Part shown: in pieces, positions 33,580 to 41,834 of the stretch
Layout of the letters: each line of letters opens with the position of its first letter
How positions within the stretch are numbered: position 1 is the first letter of the stretch
DNA from: Streptomyces musisoli
Lineage (GTDB): Bacteria; Actinomycetota; Actinomycetes; Streptomycetales; Streptomycetaceae
DNA: 64,000 nt
Assembly (NCBI RefSeq): GCF_016741855.1
Contig: NZ_JAERRH010000004.1
Coordinates: 496,001-560,000 of the forward strand
Direction: 5' to 3'
Made by a program: the position numbers and the translations under genes
Notes under the pieces: generated by a model
The model's input: the letters and a program-made list of their open reading frames with translations, nothing else
The model's database searches: none
What the model was told of the DNA's origin: nothing

Positions 33580-34340
33580 GTCAGACCGTCGACCGCGCCC
33601 TGAGCATCCTGCCGCTGCTCGCCGAGGGCCCCGCCGACCTCGGACAGGTCGCCGACCGCCTCGGCGTGCACAAGTCCACGGCCCTCCGCCTCCTGCGCAC
33701 CCTGCACGAACACGGCCTGGTCTACCGCCAGTCCGACCAGCGCTACCGCCTCGGCGCCCGCCTCTTCGCCCTCGCGCAGGAGGCGATGGAGAACCTCGAC
33801 ATCCGCGAGATCGCCCACCCCCACCTCGTACGGCTGAACGAGAGCTGCGGCCACACCGTCCACCTCGCCGTGTACGAGGAGAAGGAGGTGCTGTACATCG
33901 ACAAGGTGGAGAGCCGCTACCCGGTCCGCATGTACTCGCGGATCGGCAAGCCCGTGGCCATCACCGTGGCGGCCGTCGCCAAGCTGCTCCTCGCCGACCT
34001 GCCCGCCGCCGAGCGCCGCGCCCTGGCCGAGCAGCTCGACTACCCCCTGTACACGGCCCGTTCGATCCCGAACGCCGAGGCATTCCTGAAGGAACTGGCC
34101 ACGGTGCGCGAACAGGGCTGGGCCACCGACCTCGGCGGCCACGAGGAGTCCATCAACTGCGTCGCCGCCCCCGTCCGCGGCGCCGACGGCCGGGTCGTCG
34201 CCGCGATGTCCGTGTCCGCGCCGAACGTGGTCGTCACCGCCGAGGAACTCCTCACCCTGCTTCCGCTGGTCCGCCGTACGGCCGACGCGATCAGCGGCGA
34301 GTACTCCGGAAGAACACCGGTGAAGGGCACCCCCGCATGA
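33576..34340 (+). CDS. IclR family transcriptional regulator
   Basis: This 254-residue protein has the IclR winged helix at about residues 4-65 (QTVDRALSILPLLAEG, QVADRLGVHKSTALRLLRTL) and the C-terminal effector domain (about 75-245) with GHTVHLAVYEEKEVLYIDK, AVAKLLLADL, and INCVAAPVRGADGRVVAAMSVS. It starts at ATG 33576 overlapping pfkB. It is in an operon with the kinase, RidA and permease, opposite to the deacylase and dehydratase genes, and is the likely local regulator acting at 32229-32280. The effector may be a D-amino acid or sugar acid. Confidence 0.92.
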   Translation: MSQTVDRALSILPLLAEGPADLGQVADRLGVHKSTALRLLRTLHEHGLVYRQSDQRYRLGARLFALAQEAMENLDIREIAHPHLVRLNESCGHTVHLAVYEEKEVLYIDKVESRYPVRMYSRIGKPVAITVAAVAKLLLADLPAAERRALAEQLDYPLYTARSIPNAEAFLKELATVREQGWATDLGGHEESINCVAAPVRGADGRVVAAMSVSAPNVVVTAEELLTLLPLVRRTADAISGEYSGRTPVKGTPA

Positions 34341-34405
34341 CCGGAACACCGGTGGAGGGCGACCCGCATGACCGGAACACCAGTGAAGGGCACCCCCGTA
34401 TGACC
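34312..34405 (+). repeat. Three ~31-base tandem copies containing a ribosome site and ATG before ridA
   Basis: Copies beginning at about 34312, 34344 and 34375 each read GAACACC.GTG.AGGG, then a C-rich stretch and ATGACCG. The first ATG (34337) overlaps the iclR stop, the second is out of frame, the third (34400) is the normal RidA start. The array therefore multiplies the translation start signal. Confidence 0.75.
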
Positions 34406-34810
34406 GAGAAGACCGCGCTCACCCCCAAGACCCACACGACCCCGCCCGCGAAGTTCTCGCACGGCGTGAGGAAGGGCAACATCCTCCAGGTCGCCGGCCA
34501 GGTCGGTTTCCTGCCCGCCGAAGAGGGCAAGCCCCCGACGCCCGCGGGCCCCGGCCTGCGCGAGCAGACCCTCCAGACCCTCGCCAACGTCAAGGCGATT
34601 CTGGAAGAGGGCGGCGCGACCTGGGACGACGTGATGATGATCCGCGTCTACCTGACGGACGTGGACCACTTCGCCGAGATGAACGAGATCTACAACGCCT
34701 ACTTCGAGGAGCAGGGCCTCACCCAGCCGCCCGCCGCCCGCACGACGGTCTACGTCGGTCTGCCGGCCGGCCTCCTCATCGAGATCGACGCGCTCGCCGT
34801 ACTGAGCTGA
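34400..34810 (+). CDS. ridA: RidA family enamine/imine deaminase
   Basis: From ATG 34400 the product has 136 residues, normal for RidA (YjgF/UK114). Visible signatures are GNILQVAGQVGFLP, TLANVKAILEEGGATWDDVM, YLTDVDHFAEMNEIY, and the substrate-binding Arg in PPAARTTVYVGLP. RidA hydrolyses 2-aminoacrylate and related imines released by PLP-dependent dehydratases, protecting other PLP enzymes. Its place in the locus with a D-serine-dehydratase-like enzyme fits this role well. An in-frame ATG at 34337 would add 21 residues and overlap the iclR stop, so the start is uncertain. Confidence 0.9.
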   Translation: MTEKTALTPKTHTTPPAKFSHGVRKGNILQVAGQVGFLPAEEGKPPTPAGPGLREQTLQTLANVKAILEEGGATWDDVMMIRVYLTDVDHFAEMNEIYNAYFEEQGLTQPPAARTTVYVGLPAGLLIEIDALAVLS

Positions 34811-34860
34811 CGCGAGCGGACCGGGCCGACGAGGGCCGACCGAGCTGATGTGAGCTGACG

Positions 34861-34897
34861 CCCTCCCCCCTCCTCCCCTTCCTCCCCCCTCCTCCCC
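34861..34897 (+). other. Pure pyrimidine (C/T) tract between ridA and gntP
   Basis: About 37 consecutive bases are only C or T on the plus strand, made of CCCCTCC-like units. This lies in the 199-base spacer 34811-35009, which has no gene. It could influence DNA structure or simply be a low-complexity expansion. The GntP start follows with a purine-rich GAAGAGGA site (34994-35002). Confidence 0.6.
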
Positions 34898-35009
34898 ACT
34901 CCCGTATCCCGTAACTCCCGTACGTCCGCACGGCGCGGCACTCCCCGGGGTGCCGCGCCGCGCTCCCCCCTGCCCGAAAGCACGATGCACTTACGAAGAG
35001 GACCCCCGA

Positions 35010-36488
35010 ATGTCCTTTCCGCACGCCGCACCCGCCCCCACCACCCCACCCCACACCGGAGGCCTGCTCCTCCTCGTCGACGGCACCACCGGCCTTCTCA
35101 CGGTCGCCGCCCTCGGCATAGCCCTCCTGCTCTTCCTGATCATCAAGGCGAGGCTCCAGCCGTTCGTCGCCCTCCTCGCCGTCTCCATAGCGGTCGGCCT
35201 GCTGGCCGGCCTCTCGGTGACCGAACTCTTCGGCACCGTCCAGCGCTCCGACGCCGTCTCCACCATCGAGTCCGGCATGGGCGGCATCCTCGGCCACGTC
35301 GCGATCATCATCGGCCTCGGCACCATGCTCGGGGCGATCCTCGAAGTCAGCGGCGGCGCCGAGGTGTTGGCCTCGCGCCTGCTGGCCCTGTTCGGCGAGC
35401 GCCGAGCCCCCCTGGCGATGGGCCTGACCGGTCTCATCTTCGGCGTCCCGGTCTTCTTCGACGTCGGCATCTTCGTCCTCGCGCCGATCGTGTACGCCGC
35501 CGCCAAGCGGTCCGGCAAGTCGATCCTGCTCTACTGCCTGCCCCTGCTCGCGGGGCTGTCCATGACCCACGCCTTCCTGCCGCCGCACCCGGGCCCGGTC
35601 GCCGCCGCCGGCCTGCTGCACGTACAGCTCGGCTGGGTCGTCCTCATGGGCATCGTCTGCGGCCTGCCCGCCGTACTGGCCGCCTGGGCGTACGCCGCCT
35701 GGATCGGGAAGCGGATCTTCGTCGCCGTACCGCAGGACATGGTGGAGGCCGCCGAGGAGGCGAAGCGGGCCGTCGTGGCCGAGCAGCGGGCCCAGGGCGT
35801 CGCGCCGCGCGAGCATCCGGTGCCGCTCGCCACGGTCCTGGCCATCATCGGCACGCCCCTGATCCTGATCCTGGCGGCCACCTTCTCCTCCATCGCCCTG
35901 GACCCGTCCCCCGGCCGCTCGGTCCTGGAGTTCTTCGGCAACCCCTTCGTCGCCCTCACCATCGCCCTCCTCCTCGCCTACTACCTCCTCGGCATCCGCC
36001 GCGGCTGGTCGCGCAAGTCCCTGGAGACGGTGTCGACGGCGTCCCTCAAGCCGGTCGGCAACATCCTGCTCGTGGTCGGCGCGGGCGGGGTCTTCGGCGC
36101 CGTACTCAAGGCCAGCGGGGTCGCGCAGGCGCTGTCGGACACCTTCCACGACGTGGGCCTGCCGGTGATCGTCCTCTCGTACCTGATCTCGCTGGTGCTG
36201 CGGGTGGCGCAGGGATCGGCGACGGTGGCGATCGTGACGACGGCCGGCATCGTGGCCCCGCTCCTGACGGAGGGTCACCACTCACAGGCCTTCGTCGCCC
36301 TGGTCATCATGGCCATCTCGGCGGGCTCCATCTTCGCCTCGCACGTCAACGACGGCGGCTTCTGGATGGTGGCCAAGTACTTCGGCATCGGCGAACGGGA
36401 CACGCTGCGGACCTGGACGATCCTGGAATCGGTGCTGTCGCTGGCGGGGTTCGTGGTGGCAGCGGTGGCGGGCGTGTTCGTGAGCTGA
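35010..36488 (+). CDS. GntP family permease (gluconate/D-serine DsdX-like)
   Basis: This 492-residue protein has about 12 membrane segments and GntP family features: LLFLIIKARLQPFVALL, GFGGxxG-like IESGMGGILGHVAIIIGLGTMLG, GVPVFFDVGIFVLAPI, LPPHPGPVAAA, and near the end GSIFASHVNDGGFWMVAKYFG. The family imports gluconate, other sugar acids, or D-serine (DsdX). In a locus with D-amino acid enzymes a DsdX-like role is attractive; the PfkB kinase argues for a sugar acid. Sequence alone does not decide. ATG 35010 is supported by AAGAGGA upstream. Confidence 0.9.
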   Translation: MSFPHAAPAPTTPPHTGGLLLLVDGTTGLLTVAALGIALLLFLIIKARLQPFVALLAVSIAVGLLAGLSVTELFGTVQRSDAVSTIESGMGGILGHVAIIIGLGTMLGAILEVSGGAEVLASRLLALFGERRAPLAMGLTGLIFGVPVFFDVGIFVLAPIVYAAAKRSGKSILLYCLPLLAGLSMTHAFLPPHPGPVAAAGLLHVQLGWVVLMGIVCGLPAVLAAWAYAAWIGKRIFVAVPQDMVEAAEEAKRAVVAEQRAQGVAPREHPVPLATVLAIIGTPLILILAATFSSIALDPSPGRSVLEFFGNPFVALTIALLLAYYLLGIRRGWSRKSLETVSTASLKPVGNILLVVGAGGVFGAVLKASGVAQALSDTFHDVGLPVIVLSYLISLVLRVAQGSATVAIVTTAGIVAPLLTEGHHSQAFVALVIMAISAGSIFASHVNDGGFWMVAKYFGIGERDTLRTWTILESVLSLAGFVVAAVAGVFVS

Positions 36489-36525
36489 CTGGTTCCGGCA
36501 CAGGGAAGTCGTCCATACTGCGGCC

Positions 36526-37137
36526 GTGGAGCAGCGCATAGGATCGAGCAGCAAGCCGTCGGAGGCCGAGCCGTTGAAGGCCGAGCCCGTGACGGGCGCC
36601 GGTTTCGACCCGGCCTTCATCCCCGGGCTCACGGGCCCGGCCCCGAAGGGGCCGACGGCGAAGGGGCAGGAGCCGGCGGCCGACGCGGCCGAGGCTGCCG
36701 AGGCGACCGGGAAGGCGACGGCCGACGACGCGGCGGTCGAGGACTCGGTGCGGTCGGCGTCCCCCGAAGCGGCGTCCCCGGAGACGGCGTCCTCCGAGGC
36801 GGTGGTCGCCGAAGCGGCGGGCGTCGACGAGAAGGACGCCGGGAAGGCCGCCGGTGACGGGCCGGTCTTCGAGGCGTCCGACCGCCGGGCGAGGATAGTG
36901 GCCGACCGCAAGGGCGTCCGCCTCAGCCTGGACGAGGAGGCGTGCGAGTTCCGCTGGGACGAGATCGCCGCGGTGGAGACGGAGTCGCCCCGCTTCGGCA
37001 AGCGGTACACGATCACCGTGCACACCCCTGACCGCCGCTGGTTCCCGATCGAGATCGAGGCGGCGGCCAGGGCGCGCTTCAAGGAGTGGGACGAGCAGCT
37101 GGACGCGGTCCTCGACGCCTACTTCGAGGAGGCGTAG
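36526..37137 (+). CDS. Hypothetical protein with acidic Ala/Glu-rich region and conserved C-terminal beta domain
   Basis: GTG 36526 gives 203 residues. Residues about 1-110 are low-complexity, rich in Ala, Glu and Pro (EAASPETASSEAVV), probably disordered. Residues 115-203 look folded: RRARIVADRKGVRLSLDEEACEFRWDEI then AVETESPRFGKRYTITVHTP, reminiscent of a PH-like beta barrel followed by a helix. No signal or membrane segment. A -10-like CATACT at 36514-36519 sits seven bases before the start, and the nearest GGGAAG is too far, so the mRNA may be leaderless. Function unknown. It is convergent with the carboxypeptidase, three bases apart. Confidence 0.7.
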   Translation: MEQRIGSSSKPSEAEPLKAEPVTGAGFDPAFIPGLTGPAPKGPTAKGQEPAADAAEAAEATGKATADDAAVEDSVRSASPEAASPETASSEAVVAEAAGVDEKDAGKAAGDGPVFEASDRRARIVADRKGVRLSLDEEACEFRWDEIAAVETESPRFGKRYTITVHTPDRRWFPIEIEAAARARFKEWDEQLDAVLDAYFEEA

Positions 37138-37140
37138 CCG

Positions 37141-38484
37141 CTAGCCGCAGTACTGGCCGGCCTTTCCGATGGCTCGGTACATACAGTCGGCGTTCTCCAG
37201 CAGCTGCAACACGGCGTCCTTGTTACGGGAGGTCTCCCGCTCGATGACCTCGTCGGGCGGGTAGAACCCACCGTCCCAGGCGGACGTCGGATACATCTCG
37301 AAGGTGTAGGCGAAGATCTTCTGTGTACCCCACAGATAGTCGTCGATCGACCCGTCCGTGATGTACAGGTCGCTGGACTGCTCAGGGGTGTACCCGTTGC
37401 TGGCGGCCATCTTCTGCCCCACGGCCTTGAACGCGGCGGCGTCGTCGGCCGTCATCCCGGTCGCGGTGTCGTTGTACGTCCACCCGAACGGCCACAGCAC
37501 CAGCTCGCTGTAGGTGTGGAAGTCGATACCGGCCTTGATCTGCTGCTTGCCGCCGACGACCCGGCTGCGCACGAAGTCGGCGACGACCTTCACCTCGGGC
37601 GCGGACTCGGGAGAGGCACCGCGGTAGGTCTCGGAGGACTTGCTGCCGGAGGACCCGCCGCAGCAGCCCCACTTGTAGTCCCAGTTCCGGTTGAGGTCCG
37701 TACCGACGGCCGAGGAGCCGGAGTTGGGCTGCCGGTTCTTCCGCCACGACCGGTACGACCCGCCGGCGATGTCGTACTCCCCGCCGTCCGGGTTCAGATC
37801 GGGGACGATCCAGATCTCCCGGCTGTTCACCATGTTCGTGATCCGGGAGTCCGATCCGTACCCGGCGCCGAGTTCGCGCAGCAGGTAGAGGGCCATCTCC
37901 ACGGTCAGATGCTCCCGTGCGTGCTGATGCGCGGTGAACAGCACCTCGGGCTCGTCCTCGTCGGTCGCGACGTTGTCACTGACCTTGATGGCGATGATGT
38001 CCCGCCCCTGGTACGACTTCCCGATCACCCGTTTGCTCATGATGCCCGGGTAGGCGGCCAGCCGCTGGTCGATCTCGGCGTTCGCCTCGGCGTAGTTGTG
38101 GTACCTCGCGTCGGCGCTGGGGAAGTCGTACAGCCGCGCCCCGGACCGCCGCGGAGCGGCACCCAGGGGCTGTACGTCGTACCCCAGCCGGCGCAGCGCG
38201 CGGATCTGCTCCGCCCGCCCGGACACGACGACGGTCTCCTCGTCGGCCTCGTCGACGGTGACCCCGGTGGCCTGAATGGCCGTACGTGTCACGGGAGTCG
38301 TGGACTGGTGGATCTCGTACTGCTTCACGTCGTCCGTGGAAGGCGTGACCTTCCGGACGCCGTCGGCACTGGCGTGGCCGGCGGTGGCCGAGACGGGGGC
38401 GGCGAGGGCGAGGGCCAGCAGCGCGCCGAGGGCGGCGGTACGTCTGCCGCCGCGTGCGCCGGCGCCGCGGATGCGAAGTCGCAT
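37141..38484 (-). CDS. Secreted zinc carboxypeptidase (M14 family, carboxypeptidase T-like)
   Basis: This 447-residue preproenzyme has a signal peptide (about 1-40, [11 protein letters not shown]) and a propeptide (to about residue 115). The M14 domain starts [12 protein letters not shown]. Zinc ligands H188 and E191 are in [22 protein letters not shown] (substrate-binding Arg), [23 protein letters not shown], and the catalytic Glu in FAYTFEMYP follow. A cysteine pair (WGCCGG) and the terminal [13 protein letters not shown] suggest disulphides. It would trim C-terminal residues of external peptides for nutrition. It stands alone, with a 275-base upstream region containing TTGACC (minus strand, about 38620) as a possible -35 box. 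Confidence 0.93.
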   Translation of the reverse strand: MRLRIRGAGARGGRRTAALGALLALALAAPVSATAGHASADGVRKVTPSTDDVKQYEIHQSTTPVTRTAIQATGVTVDEADEETVVVSGRAEQIRALRRLGYDVQPLGAAPRRSGARLYDFPSADARYHNYAEANAEIDQRLAAYPGIMSKRVIGKSYQGRDIIAIKVSDNVATDEDEPEVLFTAHQHAREHLTVEMALYLLRELGAGYGSDSRITNMVNSREIWIVPDLNPDGGEYDIAGGSYRSWRKNRQPNSGSSAVGTDLNRNWDYKWGCCGGSSGSKSSETYRGASPESAPEVKVVADFVRSRVVGGKQQIKAGIDFHTYSELVLWPFGWTYNDTATGMTADDAAAFKAVGQKMAASNGYTPEQSSDLYITDGSIDDYLWGTQKIFAYTFEMYPTSAWDGGFYPPDEVIERETSRNKDAVLQLLENADCMYRAIGKAGQYCG

Positions 38485-38708
38485 GAACGCTCCTTGGGGG
38501 TGGAGGTGGGGTGTTCGCGTGCGACGTGCGGATGCGGACCCGCGGGGGCCGTCGGTGGGGGCTCCCTGTGAGTCCGCTGTGCGGGTTGGCGCTCATGGTG
38601 AGGGCTTGGCATGATCAGGTCAAGCGTAGGGGAGGGGATGGCGCGAACAGAGCGACGTGAAGCGGCAGCGCGCCACTTTGGGGGGTAGCGCGCTGCCGGG
38701 GAGGAGCG

Positions 38709-38748
38709 CCGTGGGCCGGGGCGGGGGTCAGCGCTCACCGGCCCACGG
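38709..38748 (-). terminator. Hairpin after the lamin-tail-domain gene
   Basis: CCGTGGGCCGG (38709-38719) pairs with CCGGCCCACGG (38738-38748). It lies 12 bases beyond the stop of the lamin-tail-domain gene on its strand. No U-tract. Confidence 0.6.
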
Positions 38749-38759
38749 ACGGGTGCGGG

Positions 38760-39383
38760 TCACCGGTGACGGTCGGGCCGTCCGCCGTCGCGGTGGTCGG
38801 AGCGGTCGGGGTGATTGCGGGTGCCGTGGCCGTCGCGGTGACTGCGGTCGTACCCCCAGGAAGCGGAGTCGATGAAGCGGCCGTGGTCGTCGCGCAGGGT
38901 CGCGGTGTCGTGCTCGCTGTCCCACACGGACCGGTTGCGGTCCTGGTAGAGGTCGTTCTTCCGGTCCCGGCCGAAGCCGGTGTGGACACGGACGGCCTGG
39001 TGGGCCCGCAGCCGGTAGTGCCGGAAGGTGTAGGAGTGGCCGTCCTCGTCCGACAGTGTCCACCCGTCGAGGTTCACATCCCGACGGCTGTCGTTGGCGA
39101 CCTCGACCCACTCCTTGTTCAGGGCCGCGTTGGACCGGTCGTACCGGGGCGTCGAGGGCAGCTGTGCGGCGCTGATGACGATCTGTGAGCTGTCTTCGCG
39201 GTGTGAGCCGTCCCGGTGGTGCGAGCCGTCCCGGTGGTGCGAGCGGTCCGAGCGGCTGTGGTCACGATCGGCGGCCGAGGCCGGCGGGGCGACGGCGCCC
39301 GCGACAGCGGTCGCGGCCACGACGGCTGCGGCGGCCGTGGCGACACGGCGGCGGATCACGGAAGCGGATACGAACACGGACAC
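38760..39383 (-). CDS. Secreted lamin-tail-domain (LTD) protein
   Basis: GTG 39383 (MSVFVSASV) follows GGGGGA and gives 207 residues. The signal peptide covers about 1-38 (APPASAA-DRDH). A His/Arg/Asp/Ser-rich linker with repeats of the SHHRDG type leads to an LTD at about residues 70-175: NAALNKEWVEVANDSRRDVNLDGWTLSDEDGHSYTF is recognisable by KEWVEV and LDGWTLSD, with FRHYRLRAHQAVRVHTG later. The C-terminus repeats the basic His-rich composition. Extracellular bacterial LTDs occur next to nucleases or as surface modules; the job is not known. Charged tails may bind metal ions or wall polymers. Confidence 0.8.
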   Translation of the reverse strand: MSVFVSASVIRRRVATAAAAVVAATAVAGAVAPPASAADRDHSRSDRSHHRDGSHHRDGSHREDSSQIVISAAQLPSTPRYDRSNAALNKEWVEVANDSRRDVNLDGWTLSDEDGHSYTFRHYRLRAHQAVRVHTGFGRDRKNDLYQDRNRSVWDSEHDTATLRDDHGRFIDSASWGYDRSHRDGHGTRNHPDRSDHRDGGRPDRHR

Positions 39384-39760
39384 GAGGTCCCCCTTCGCCA
39401 GGGTTGTGCACACCCCGCGGACCGCGTGACAGGGCGCGGGTGACGGGGCGCGGTGTACGAGCGGCGACCGGTCGGCCGCACGCCCACACCTTGCGCCCCC
39501 GAACACAAAGGATCGAGGAAGCACGACCGCAGTTACGATTCGCGGATAAATCTGTGACTTTGGACGGAAAGATCCTTTTACGCGGGCCGACACACAGATG
39601 ATCGCGAATAACCGGTGCCCGAGCGGGGGCGGCGAGCGGCGGTGATTGGCAGATGTGTGCCAGGGGCGGGGGGTGAACACGCAGGTGGGACGGTTGGGGG
39701 CGTGGCGAGGTGTGGAACAGATCTGCCAACCCAGTCAGTCGTGAGGGCTTCGGTACGTGG
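39384..39760. other. Gene-free region between LTD and chitinase genes
   Basis: No convincing gene is seen. Bases about 39520-39600 are A/T-richer than average and probably carry the LTD promoter, about 140-200 bases upstream of its start, implying a long leader. No known riboswitch is recognised. Confidence 0.3.
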
Positions 39761-39791
39761 CGGCGCCCGGGCCGTGGGGGGCCGGGCGCCG
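39761..39791 (-). terminator. Chitinase terminator hairpin
   Basis: CGGCGCCCGG (39761-39770) pairs with CCGGGCGCCG (39782-39791), about 20 bases after the chitinase stop. Confidence 0.65.
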
Positions 39792-39812
39792 GGGTGGGGG
39801 GGTGGGTTCAGG

Positions 39813-41531
39813 TCAGGGGAGGGCGTGTACGTGGGCGCCGACCGGGGTCGACCAGGCGTTGCCCGACGTCGCGTCCCAGTTGGTGGACCAGGTCATCGCG
39901 CCCCGCAGGTCGGGGTAGGTCTTCGACGGCTTGAAGGAGCCGCAGTCGGTGCCCGCCGTGAGGCAGTCCAGGGCGTTGTTCACCACCGTGGGGGAGACGT
40001 AGCCGCCGCCCGCCGCTCGCGTGGACGCCGGCAGGCCGAGGCCCACCTGGGACGGGGACAGGCCGCCCTCCAGCTGGATGCAGGCGAGGGCCGTGAGGAA
40101 GTCGACCGTGCCCTGGCTGTAGACCTTGCCGTCGCAGCCCAGCATGGAACCGCTGTTGTAGTACTGCATGTTGACGACCGTGAGGATGTCCTTCACGTTC
40201 AGGGCCGTCTGGAAGTAGGACCCCGACGTGGACTGCATGTCGATCGTCTGCGGTGCCATCGTGATGACCAGGGACGAGCCCGCCTTCGCGGACAGGGACC
40301 GGAGCGCCTGGGTCATGTACGTGGCGTTCAGGCCGTTCTCCAGGTCGATGTCGACGCCGTCGAAGCCGTACGTCTGCATCAGCCCGTAGACCGAGTTGGC
40401 GAAGTTCGCCGCCGATGCCGCGTCGTTGACCGACACCGTGCCCTTCTCACCGCCGATCGAGATGATGACCTTCTTGCCGGCCGCCTGCTTCGCCCTGATG
40501 TCCGCCTTGAACTGGTCGACCGTGTAGCCGCCGAGGCCGGACGAGTCCAGGCTGAAGGACACGGCTCCGGGAGTCGACGTCGCGTCCGCGAAGGCCACCG
40601 CGATGATGTCGTAGGCGGAGGGGACGTCGGAGATCTTCTGGACCGTCGCGCCGTTGTTGAAGTTCTGCCAGTAGCCGGTCACCGCGTGCTTGGGAAGCGT
40701 CCCGCCCCCGCCGCCGCCCGTGCCGGAGGACGTCGTGCCCGTCACCGTCGCCGACTTCGCCGACTCGCCCGCCGCGTTGGTCGCCGTGACGTGGAAGCTG
40801 TACGACGTCGACGCCGACAGGCCGGTCACCGTCGCCGAGGTGCCGGTCACCGCCGTGACCTTGGTGCCGTTGCGGTAGACGTTGTAGCCCGTCGCGCCCG
40901 ACGCCGCCGACCAGGACAGGGAGACCGAGGAGGAGGTCGTGCCGGAGACCGAGAGGCCGGCCGGTGCGGACGGGACGGTGGGGGCCGGGTCGCCGCCGCC
41001 TCCGCCGTCGGGGCCGTAGACCGAGACGTCGTCGGCGTAGTAGGCCGCCTGGCCGTACCAGCCGTGGGTGTAGACCGTGACCGACGTCGTCGACGCGCCC
41101 GTGGTGAAGGTCGTCGACAGCTGCTTCCAGGCCGGTGCGTCGGGGGTCCACGTCGAGACGTCCGTCGTGCCCGTGCCCGTCACGCCCAGGTACGTGTAGC
41201 CGCCCTGCACCCAGGCGCCCAGGCTGTACGTGGAGTTGGGCTTGACCGCCACCGTCTGGGAGCACTTGGCGTTGTCCTGGCCGGCCGGGGTCGCCTTCAG
41301 GGCGGCGGTGCCCCCGTGCGCCGGGGAGGAGACCGTCGTGCCGCTGCCGGCCGTACAGGTCCAGTTGCCCAGACCGGACTCGAAGCCCGCGTTCTTGACG
41401 TTGTTGACGTCCGCCGCGGAGGCGGGTGCGGCTGCGGCGAGGCCCGTGACCGAGAGGGCCAGGGCGGTGGCGGCGGACCACGTCGCGAGCCGCCGTCTGC
41501 GGGGTCTGGGTATGCCTGGTGCGCGGTCCAC
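39813..41531 (-). CDS. Secreted GH18 chitinase with carbohydrate-binding and fibronectin III domains
   Basis: GTG 41531 follows GGAGG and gives 572 residues. In order: signal peptide with Arg-rich start (1-40, APASAA); a CBM-like beta-sandwich (about 42-175, NNVKNAGFESGLGNWTC); Gly/Pro linker; FnIII domain (about 185-270, PSAPAGLSVSGTTSSSVSLSW); Gly-rich linker; GH18 domain (about 285-572). The catalytic Glu is E398 in DGVDIDLE, and MQYYNS is the second conserved motif. It hydrolyses chitin outside the cell. The two near-palindromic boxes upstream are typical for Streptomyces chitinase control by DasR and induction by chitin oligomers. Single-gene unit with its own terminator. Confidence 0.95.
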   Translation of the reverse strand: MDRAPGIPRPRRRRLATWSAATALALSVTGLAAAAPASAADVNNVKNAGFESGLGNWTCTAGSGTTVSSPAHGGTAALKATPAGQDNAKCSQTVAVKPNSTYSLGAWVQGGYTYLGVTGTGTTDVSTWTPDAPAWKQLSTTFTTGASTTSVTVYTHGWYGQAAYYADDVSVYGPDGGGGGDPAPTVPSAPAGLSVSGTTSSSVSLSWSAASGATGYNVYRNGTKVTAVTGTSATVTGLSASTSYSFHVTATNAAGESAKSATVTGTTSSGTGGGGGGTLPKHAVTGYWQNFNNGATVQKISDVPSAYDIIAVAFADATSTPGAVSFSLDSSGLGGYTVDQFKADIRAKQAAGKKVIISIGGEKGTVSVNDAASAANFANSVYGLMQTYGFDGVDIDLENGLNATYMTQALRSLSAKAGSSLVITMAPQTIDMQSTSGSYFQTALNVKDILTVVNMQYYNSGSMLGCDGKVYSQGTVDFLTALACIQLEGGLSPSQVGLGLPASTRAAGGGYVSPTVVNNALDCLTAGTDCGSFKPSKTYPDLRGAMTWSTNWDATSGNAWSTPVGAHVHALP

Positions 41532-41596
41532 TGAAGCCTCCGGTGGGGAGTTGGCGGGGGAGGGGGGAGCACGGTGGCCACCGCTCGCCCTACAAG

Positions 41597-41636
41597 TTGG
41601 TCCAGACCAATCCGGGTGTCAAGAGGTCCAGACCAA
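41597..41636 (-). promoter_or_regulatory. Chitinase promoter with two dre-like boxes
   Basis: Two copies of GGTCCAGACCA lie at 41599-41609 and 41625-41635, 26 bases apart, and each is near-palindromic like the DasR-responsive element (TGGTCTAGACCA). On the gene strand TTGACA falls between them and can be the -35 box, so the boxes bracket the promoter as in known Streptomyces chitinase promoters. Bases 41532-41834 contain no gene besides. Confidence 0.75.
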
Positions 41637-41834
41637 AACCGTTTCCGCTCAGCGGCTCAACCTGTCCGGGTTTGGCGGGACTTGCTCCGGGAGAGTTCCA
41701 CACCGGCTTCACAAACGCTGTTCTCCGGTCATACGGCCGTGGATACAGTGCTCAGGTAGTAACGCAATGAAGTCGTCCTGGCGCATTGGAGTTACACCGG
41801 TGGGCCGGCGGGTGTGAAGAGCGGGGAGCTGCGC

